NCBI GenBank assembly: GCA_003538495.1
Contig: DPSD01000537.1
Location: forward strand, 2,200-13,480
Length of the DNA stretch: 11,281 bases
Direction: 5' to 3'
Origin: Accumulibacter sp.
Lineage (GTDB): Bacteria > Pseudomonadota > Gammaproteobacteria > Burkholderiales > Rhodocyclaceae
This document shows, one piece after another, positions 7,270-11,281 of the stretch; position 1 is the first letter of the stretch, and each line of letters starts with the position of its first letter. Under the pieces are notes generated by a model, which was given only the letters and a program-made list of their open reading frames with translations, was not told the origin of the DNA and did no database searches. The translations under genes and the position numbers were made by a program.

Positions 7270-7977
7270 ATGCAAACTTATCTCAAGAACCCGTTTTCGG
7301 AGGCTGCTTCGACGTCCGTGCCACTGGGCCGGGTGGTCGCCGTTGTTTCGCAAAAAGGCGGTGCCGGCAAGACCACGGTTGCCATGCAACTGGGCGGCGG
7401 TTTCCATGCCCGCGGCGCGTCGGTCTTGCTGGTCGACCTCGACCCCCAGGAAAGCGCCTTTCGCTGGGCCGAATCGGCGCCGCTGCTCGATTCGGACCTG
7501 CAGCTGGACGTTCGCAAGATGTCTGGGCTCGAGCTGATCAAGCACGTCGGCGAGTTGCAACGAGAAGCTGATTACGTCGTTCTCGATACTCCGCCGTCGA
7601 TCTACCATCCATCGACGCTGGCGGCGCTGGCGGTGGCGCATCTGGCGCTGATCCCGGCGGTGCCCAGCCCGACCGATCTGTGGTCGACGCTCGCTGTCGA
7701 GCGGCTGATCCTGAATCGCATGGAGCACAGCCATCGCCTGCATGGCTGCATTCTTCCCAACCGCGTACAGAACACGGCTCTGGCTACGGATGTGCTTGAA
7801 CTGCTGCATGAATTTACCTTGCCAATTCTCGATGCTATGCTCTGCCAGCGCAACGCTTATGCACAGAGTGCGGTCATCGGGGGATCCGTTTTTCAGCTGG
7901 GTTCCGGCGCTGAAGCCGCACAGAAAGAAGTTCGTAAGCTGGTCGCAGCCGTTCTTAAACAATTGGGAGAAAATTGA
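7270..7977 (+). CDS. Orphan ParA/MinD-family ATPase, McdA-like
   Basis: This 235-residue protein is a deviant-Walker ATPase. It has K-G-G-A-G-K-T-T at 29-36, including the signature lysine needed for the ATP-bound dimer; a Walker A' box V-D-L-D-P-Q-E-S-A-F-R-W at 55-66; and Walker B V-V-L-D-T-P-P-S at 103-110. Such ATPases bind the nucleoid non-specifically and move or space DNA or protein cargo. The D-P-Q-x-S-A-x-x-W form with Ser-Ala and Trp is the type I associate with ParAs that position protein cargo, such as McdA, and not plasmids (chromosomal ParA has D-P-Q-G-N-A). There is no N-terminal DNA-binding domain, no ParB gene and no parS-like site beside it. The stop overlaps the next ATG by one base (TGATG), so the two are translationally coupled. 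ATG 7270 was chosen; TTG 7261 is in frame but lies inside the putative -10. Confidence 0.85.
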   Translation: MQTYLKNPFSEAASTSVPLGRVVAVVSQKGGAGKTTVAMQLGGGFHARGASVLLVDLDPQESAFRWAESAPLLDSDLQLDVRKMSGLELIKHVGELQREADYVVLDTPPSIYHPSTLAALAVAHLALIPAVPSPTDLWSTLAVERLILNRMEHSHRLHGCILPNRVQNTALATDVLELLHEFTLPILDAMLCQRNAYAQSAVIGGSVFQLGSGAEAAQKEVRKLVAAVLKQLGEN

Positions 7978-8582
7978 TGACGACACCCACGACTACCAGC
8001 AGTAACAAGACCGCCCTGCGGGCCAGCCTGAAGAAGGAGGACGACTCGCTGGCCGATCGGCTGGTGGCTGCCGACGCACCGCTTGTCGCCACACCCGAGG
8101 CCGAAGCTCCCGATGTCGCCGTCCCCGAAAGCGCCCCGGTGGCGACGCCGGCGCGCAAGGTCGCGGCGAGGTCGACCACCAGGCCGGCTGCCGCGGCGAA
8201 GGCCGATCAGCCGCCGCCAGCGGCCAGTGCCCGACCGGTGCGCAGCAAAGCAGCCGCCCCAGCCCAGGAGGGGCCGCTGGAACAGCTGGAGAAGCTGGAG
8301 AAGGTGGTCAAGCAGAAGCGTGACAAACTGGTTCGCTACTCGGTCGATCTGCTGAAGAGCGAGGAAGCGGCAATCGATGCCTTGCGCGACGAGTTGGCCC
8401 GGGCCGCGGGCTGGGTAGCGAGCAAGTCCGATATCGTGCGCGCTAGCATCCGCGTCTTTGCCGAGCAGAAGCTGGAGCAGATGCAGGACTTGCTTGGTTC
8501 CCTGGCGACGACCGCGAAGAGCAAGGGTGGCACGCCGGGCACCAAAGGCAAGAAAGGCAGGAAAGGAAAAAAGAAGGGCTGA
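7977..8582 (+). CDS. Small disordered/coiled-coil protein with Lys-rich tail, putative McdB-like ParA partner
   Basis: I recognise no family for this 201-residue protein. Residues 1-97 are rich in Ala, Pro, Thr and Val with scattered charges and are probably disordered. Residues 98-178 are strongly amphipathic and charged (L-E-Q-L-E-K-L-E-K-V-V-K, then R-D-K-L-V-R-Y-S-V-D-L-L-K), as in a coiled coil or phasin-like helix. The last 20 residues are a Lys/Gly tail (K-G-K-K-G-R-K-G-K-K-K-G) suited to binding nucleic acid or polyphosphate. The start is fixed by GGGAGA six bases upstream and the TGATG overlap with the ParA gene. A small disordered, coiled-coil protein coupled to an orphan ParA is the layout of McdB-type adaptors, which load the ATPase onto a cargo. 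Alternatives are a PhaM/PhaF-like granule protein or a histone-like protein. Function is inferred from layout only. Confidence 0.75.
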   Translation: MTTPTTTSSNKTALRASLKKEDDSLADRLVAADAPLVATPEAEAPDVAVPESAPVATPARKVAARSTTRPAAAAKADQPPPAASARPVRSKAAAPAQEGPLEQLEKLEKVVKQKRDKLVRYSVDLLKSEEAAIDALRDELARAAGWVASKSDIVRASIRVFAEQKLEQMQDLLGSLATTAKSKGGTPGTKGKKGRKGKKKG

Positions 8583-8598
8583 TCGAAGCCGATCAGCC
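8577..8598 (+). terminator. Hairpin overlapping the stop codon of the ParA-partner gene
   Basis: GGCTGATC (8577-8584) and GATCAGCC (8591-8598) form a perfect 8-bp stem with a 6-base loop that contains the TGA stop at 8580-8582. No T-run follows, so it is probably not a terminator by itself. It may protect the 3' end of the message or assist the larger structure that begins four bases later. Confidence 0.4.
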
Positions 8599-8601
8599 AT
8601 C

Positions 8602-8694
8602 ACGGACAATGAATACCCTGGAGTTCTCCGCCGTCAGGGCGGAGGACTCCCGGCCGAGGGAGTCGGCCATGGACTATTCATTGTCCGTTTTTTT
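8602..8694 (+). terminator. Large branched intrinsic terminator (14-bp outer stem, two inner hairpins, T7)
   Basis: ACGGACAATGAATA (8602-8615) pairs perfectly with TATTCATTGTCCGT (8675-8688), and seven T follow (8688-8694). Inside the outer stem lie a 13-bp hairpin with one G-U pair (8620-8632 with 8638-8650, loop GTCAG) and a 6-bp hairpin (8652-8657 with 8663-8668, loop GGGAG). GACTCCC (8645-8651) can instead pair with GGGAGTC (8658-8664), an exclusive alternative to both inner hairpins. It separates the ParA unit from the phosphate genes. The inner part could be an inserted miniature palindromic element. Confidence 0.75.
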
Positions 8695-8782
8695 GTGGGT
8701 GTAGCAAGGGTGCCGGGGTTGCTCGGCGTTGAAGGTCTAACTGGCAGTCGCTCGCGAGAGCGCAATCGCATGGGGGGGTTTT

Positions 8783-9421
8783 ATGTTTAGTAGTCTAATG
8801 CCGCAGCGCAGGGAATTTTTCGAACTTCTTGCTGCGCACTCGGAACAGGTGGTGGCGGGGGCAAACGCGACCTTGCGTCTGATCAATGGTTTGGGGGACG
8901 CCGGGGTGGACCTTTCTGCGCTGGTGGCGGAAGTCAATCAGCACGAACAACAGGGCGACGAGATCAAGGCCAAGGTGATCGGGAGGCTGCACCAGTCGTT
9001 CACGACGCCGATCAACCGCGACCAGATCCACGCGCTGATCACCGATCTCGACACCACGCTGAATGTCCTGCAGAGCGTTGCCAATGCGGTAGGCATGTAC
9101 AGCATCACGCAGTCGACGGTTGAAGCGCGCGAAATGGCCTCCTTGAGCGCCGACGCCTGCATGCGCCTGGACCGCGCCGTCGCCGCGCTCGGCGACAAGG
9201 CGCGCGGAGCGGAAACGCTCAATTTGTGCAAGGAGATCGAGGACATCGAATCGAAGGCCGACAAGGTGCAGCACCGGGCGATCACCGCCTTGTTCCAGGA
9301 GGGAGCCAACATCTGGCAGACGATGAAGATGAAGGAGTTCTACTCGCTTCAGGAAACCGTTCTCGACTCTTGCCAGGAAGCGGCCAAGATGATCGAAGAA
9401 ATCCTGATCGAAAACTCCTGA
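8783..9421 (+). CDS. DUF47 family PhoU-like protein (Pit accessory, YkaA type)
   Basis: This 212-residue all-helical cytoplasmic protein is a PhoU-like DUF47 member. It has R-R-E-F-F-E-L-L near residue 10, the first acidic motif E55-Q-Q-G-D59, the S-F-T-T-P-I-N-R-D-Q-I segment at 72-82 (family form F-x-T-P-x-x-R-x-x-I) and the second acidic motif E156-S-K-A-D160. In PhoU proteins such E-x-x-x-D motifs bind metal clusters. DUF47 genes are usually next to Pit permeases and are thought to modulate phosphate or metal-phosphate uptake. The stop is 12 bases before the Pit start, so the two form an operon. A run of seven G (8772-8778) four bases before the ATG is the only ribosome-binding candidate. 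No Pho box was recognised upstream, which fits a PhoB-independent system but does not prove one. Confidence 0.9.
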   Translation: MFSSLMPQRREFFELLAAHSEQVVAGANATLRLINGLGDAGVDLSALVAEVNQHEQQGDEIKAKVIGRLHQSFTTPINRDQIHALITDLDTTLNVLQSVANAVGMYSITQSTVEAREMASLSADACMRLDRAVAALGDKARGAETLNLCKEIEDIESKADKVQHRAITALFQEGANIWQTMKMKEFYSLQETVLDSCQEAAKMIEEILIENS

Positions 9422-9433
9422 GAGGCAGCCCAA

Positions 9434-10447
9434 ATGGAAGGCCTAAATATGAGCATCTGGACGCTCGCGTTGCTGATCGCAATCGCGCTGGCGTTCGACT
9501 TCATGAACGGGTTTCACGATGGCGCGAACTCCATCTCGACGATCGTCGCGACTGGCGCCCTGACCCCGAAACAGGCGGTGTTGTTCGCCGCTTTCTTCAA
9601 CTTTGCAGCGCTGTGGGTGTTTCAGCTCAAGGTCGCCGCGACCATCGGCAAGGGCACGGTCGACCCGAGCTTCGTCGATTACTACGTGATCTTCGGGGCC
9701 TTGATCGGAGCCCTGGCCTGGAACATCATCACCTGGTACTACGGCATCCCGTCGTCGTCGTCGCACGCGCTGGTCGGCGGCCTGGTCGGCGCGACGGTGG
9801 CCAAGGCGGGTTCGGGCGCGCCGATCGTCTGGGCGGGTTTCGGCAAAATCCTGGCGTTCATCATCATTTCACCATTGGTGGGGGTGATCATCGGGGGGAT
9901 GCTGATGGTCCTGGTGGCCTGGATATTCCGAAACCGGTCGCCGTATCAGGCGGGGAAGTGGTTCAAGGGCGGGCAGTTGTTCGCCGCTGCGGCCTACAGT
10001 CTGGGCCACGGCGGTAACGACGCGCAGAAGACGATCGGCATCATCTGGCTGCTGATGATCACCGCCGGGGTGGCGACCAAGGATGTGGCAACGCTGCCGA
10101 CCTGGGTGATCTACTCGTGCTATTTCGCGATTGCTTGGGGAACGTATCTGGGCGGCTGGCGAATCGTCAAGACGATGGGCACCAAGATCACCAAGCTCAA
10201 TGCGGTCAGCGGTTCGTGTGCTTCGATGGGGGGGGCGATCACCCTGGGACTGGCCACCCTGGGCGGCATTCCGGTGTCGACGACGCACACCATTACCGGC
10301 GCGATCATCGGTGTCGGTGCGGCGACCGACGTCAAGGCCGTGCGTTGGGCGATCACTGCCAACCTGCTGGTCGCGTGGGTGCTGACGATTCCCGCTTCGG
10401 GACTGATTGCGGCGATCTTCTGGTATCTCGGGACCAAGTTCCTGTAG
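9434..10447 (+). CDS. pit: Low-affinity inorganic phosphate transporter, PiT family
   Basis: This 337-residue permease imports phosphate, probably as a metal-phosphate complex with protons (or sodium in some members), across the inner membrane. It shows the inverted-repeat PHO4 fold. The two signature halves are F-M-N-G-F-H-D-G-A-N-S at 23-33 with G-I-P-S-S-S-S-H-A at 104-112, and S-L-G-H-G-G-N-D-A-Q-K at 189-199 with G-I-P-V-S-T-T-H-T at 278-286. About ten hydrophobic segments are visible. The length is typical of the short bacterial PiT form, which lacks the large central loop of E. coli PitA. The first signature reads H-D-G-A-N, where many PiT proteins have H-D-A-A-N. ATG 9434 has GAGAGG eight bases upstream, and ATG 9449 has GGAAGG seven bases upstream, so either may be used. 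It sits between two DUF47 genes. Confidence 0.95.
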   Translation: MEGLNMSIWTLALLIAIALAFDFMNGFHDGANSISTIVATGALTPKQAVLFAAFFNFAALWVFQLKVAATIGKGTVDPSFVDYYVIFGALIGALAWNIITWYYGIPSSSSHALVGGLVGATVAKAGSGAPIVWAGFGKILAFIIISPLVGVIIGGMLMVLVAWIFRNRSPYQAGKWFKGGQLFAAAAYSLGHGGNDAQKTIGIIWLLMITAGVATKDVATLPTWVIYSCYFAIAWGTYLGGWRIVKTMGTKITKLNAVSGSCASMGGAITLGLATLGGIPVSTTHTITGAIIGVGAATDVKAVRWAITANLLVAWVLTIPASGLIAAIFWYLGTKFL

Positions 10448-10472
10448 GCCCGGATCTCGCCGTTCGCAGCAA

Positions 10473-10500
10473 CGGACGCCCCACCGCGTAGGGGCGTCCG
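10473..10500 (+). terminator. Strong hairpin between pit and the second DUF47 gene
   Basis: CGGACGCCCC (10473-10482) pairs perfectly with GGGGCGTCCG (10491-10500) around an 8-base loop, 25 bases after the pit stop. It is very GC-rich but is followed by CTTCAACC and not a T-run. It could be a partial terminator, an mRNA-processing or stabilising structure, or both, giving different expression of the last DUF47 gene. Confidence 0.55.
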
Positions 10501-10556
10501 CTTCAACCAGTCACCACTCGTTACAAGTGCTTCAACCGAATATTGAGGGAGTTTTT

Positions 10557-11192
10557 ATGTTACCGAAGCGGACCGAATTTTTTGAGCTTCTCGCGGCACA
10601 CAGCGAGCGTGTTCTGGCCGGTGCCAACGCCATGCTGCGCCTGGTTACCAGTCTGGGGGTCAGCAAGCAGGATGTTGCCGCACTGATCGAGGAAATCAAC
10701 ATGAACGAGGCGAGTGCGGAGCAGATCAAGGCCGCGCTGCTGACGATGCTGCACAAGTCCTTCGTCACCCCGCTCAACCGTGACCAGGTCTACGCGCTGA
10801 CCATGGACATCGACAACGTGATGGATGCGGTACAGGATGTCGCCCAGGCGGTCAGCATCTATAACATCAGCGAGTCGAATACCGAGTCGCACGAGCTGGC
10901 ATCGATGACGGTCGACGCCTGCATGCGCCTGACTCGCGCGATCGTTTCGCTGAAGGAACGGGAGCGCAGCCAGGAGACTGTGAACCTCTGTGTCGAAATC
11001 GAGCGCATCGAAGAGAAAGCGGTCGCGGTCATTTACAGGGCGATCAAGAGCTTGTTCGCGACCGAAGGGGACGAGGCGGCGGCGCTGCGGGCGATGCGGA
11101 TGCGGCAGTTCTACGCCCTGCAGGAGAAGGTACTGCGGGCCAGCAAGAAATCGGCCCAGACCGTCGAAGAGATCCTGCTCCAGAATGCGTGA
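10557..11192 (+). CDS. Second DUF47 PhoU-like protein, diverged paralogue
   Basis: This 211-residue helical protein aligns end to end with the first DUF47 protein: E-F-F-E-L-L-A-A-H-S near residue 7, S-F-V-T-P-L-N-R-D-Q-V at 68-78 and Q-F-Y-A-L-Q-E-K-V-L near 184, so the pair looks like a local duplication. It differs at the acidic metal motifs. E55-Q-Q-G-D59 becomes E51-A-S-A-E55, and E156-S-K-A-D160 becomes E152-E-K-A-V156. Loss of the last aspartate suggests weaker or absent metal binding at that site and perhaps a distinct regulatory or heteromeric role. ATG 10557 is fixed by GAGGGAG five bases upstream. Longer open frame upstream runs across the pit end and hairpin and is not coding. It likely belongs to the same phosphate operon, possibly with its own expression level because of the hairpin before it. 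Confidence 0.9.
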   Translation: MLPKRTEFFELLAAHSERVLAGANAMLRLVTSLGVSKQDVAALIEEINMNEASAEQIKAALLTMLHKSFVTPLNRDQVYALTMDIDNVMDAVQDVAQAVSIYNISESNTESHELASMTVDACMRLTRAIVSLKERERSQETVNLCVEIERIEEKAVAVIYRAIKSLFATEGDEAAALRAMRMRQFYALQEKVLRASKKSAQTVEEILLQNA

Positions 11193-11211
11193 GAGGTAAG
11201 CGCGTGCGGAA

Positions 11212-11257
11212 GGCCCGAACAGCAGCGCTGGTGGTTGATGTCGACGCTGTTCGGGCC
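11212..11257 (+). terminator. Inverted repeat downstream of the second DUF47 gene, possible terminator
   Basis: GGCCCGAACAGC (11212-11223) and GCTGTTCGGGCC (11246-11257) form a perfect 12-bp stem with a 22-base loop, 20 bases after the stop codon. No T-run follows within the window. A second copy of GCTGTTCGG at 11273-11281, cut by the window edge, could compete for the left arm. It probably marks the end of the phosphate operon. Confidence 0.5.
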
Positions 11258-11281
11258 GGTTGTGCAATCAGCGCTGTTCGG

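Noticed and set aside
8609..8704. A 31-codon open frame starting inside the left arm of the branched terminator
   Set aside because: It has no convincing ribosome-binding site, lies fully in paired terminator sequence, and ends just after the T-run.
8749..8762. Small hairpin CGCTC-GCGA-GAGCG before the first DUF47 gene, considered as a riboswitch part
   Set aside because: It is only five base pairs and isolated, with no surrounding conserved structure that matches a known riboswitch.
8695..8782. Search for a Pho box or sigma-70 promoter before the DUF47-pit operon
   Set aside because: No pair of CTGTCAT-like repeats and no well-spaced -35/-10 pair could be recognised by eye.
10407..10556. 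Upstream extension of the second DUF47 reading frame
   Set aside because: It overlaps the end of pit and the 10-bp hairpin, while the ATG at 10557 has a strong Shine-Dalgarno and matches the family start.

Overview
The window is GC-rich throughout (only short AT-richer stretches between genes) and carries ordinary chromosomal gene families. The set of genes (E. coli YihG-type acyltransferase, RbgA/YlqF GTPase, MalT-like LAL regulator, and a DUF47-Pit-DUF47 phosphate uptake group) suggests a betaproteobacterium. A Rhodocyclales member such as a polyphosphate-accumulating Candidatus Accumulibacter relative is a reasonable guess, but it is inference from gene content and cannot be proved from the bases alone. 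No tRNA, rRNA, CRISPR array, transposase or phage gene was seen.

Left part (1-2181): the window opens inside the last part of a sigma-54 activator AAA+ domain, whose frame runs without a stop into a DUF4126 membrane protein that has its own perfect Shine-Dalgarno and ATG. Convergent to it, on the minus strand, are a small three-helix membrane protein and an S-adenosylmethionine-dependent methyltransferase with a TTG start. A short divergent intergenic region separates the methyltransferase from the next block.

Middle part (2182-7269), plus strand: a circularly permuted GTPase for ribosome assembly (RbgA/YlqF), a YihG-like lysophosphatidic acid acyltransferase and a 906-residue LuxR-family regulator of the MalT/LAL type. 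A 268-bp intergenic region then holds three tandem 11-mers and an extended -10 promoter placed so close to the next start codon that the transcript could be leaderless.

Right part (7270-11281), plus strand: a two-gene unit encodes an orphan ParA ATPase with a Trp-containing Walker A' box and a small, disordered, coiled-coil protein with a Lys-rich tail. This layout resembles the McdA/McdB cargo-positioning systems and is the most interesting candidate new system here. It ends in an elaborate branched terminator. Next come DUF47, the low-affinity phosphate permease Pit, a strong hairpin, and a second, diverged DUF47 paralogue that has lost one acidic metal-ligand position. If the organism stores polyphosphate or PHA, the ParA pair next to phosphate uptake genes suggests a granule-positioning role, but that link is hypothesis only.
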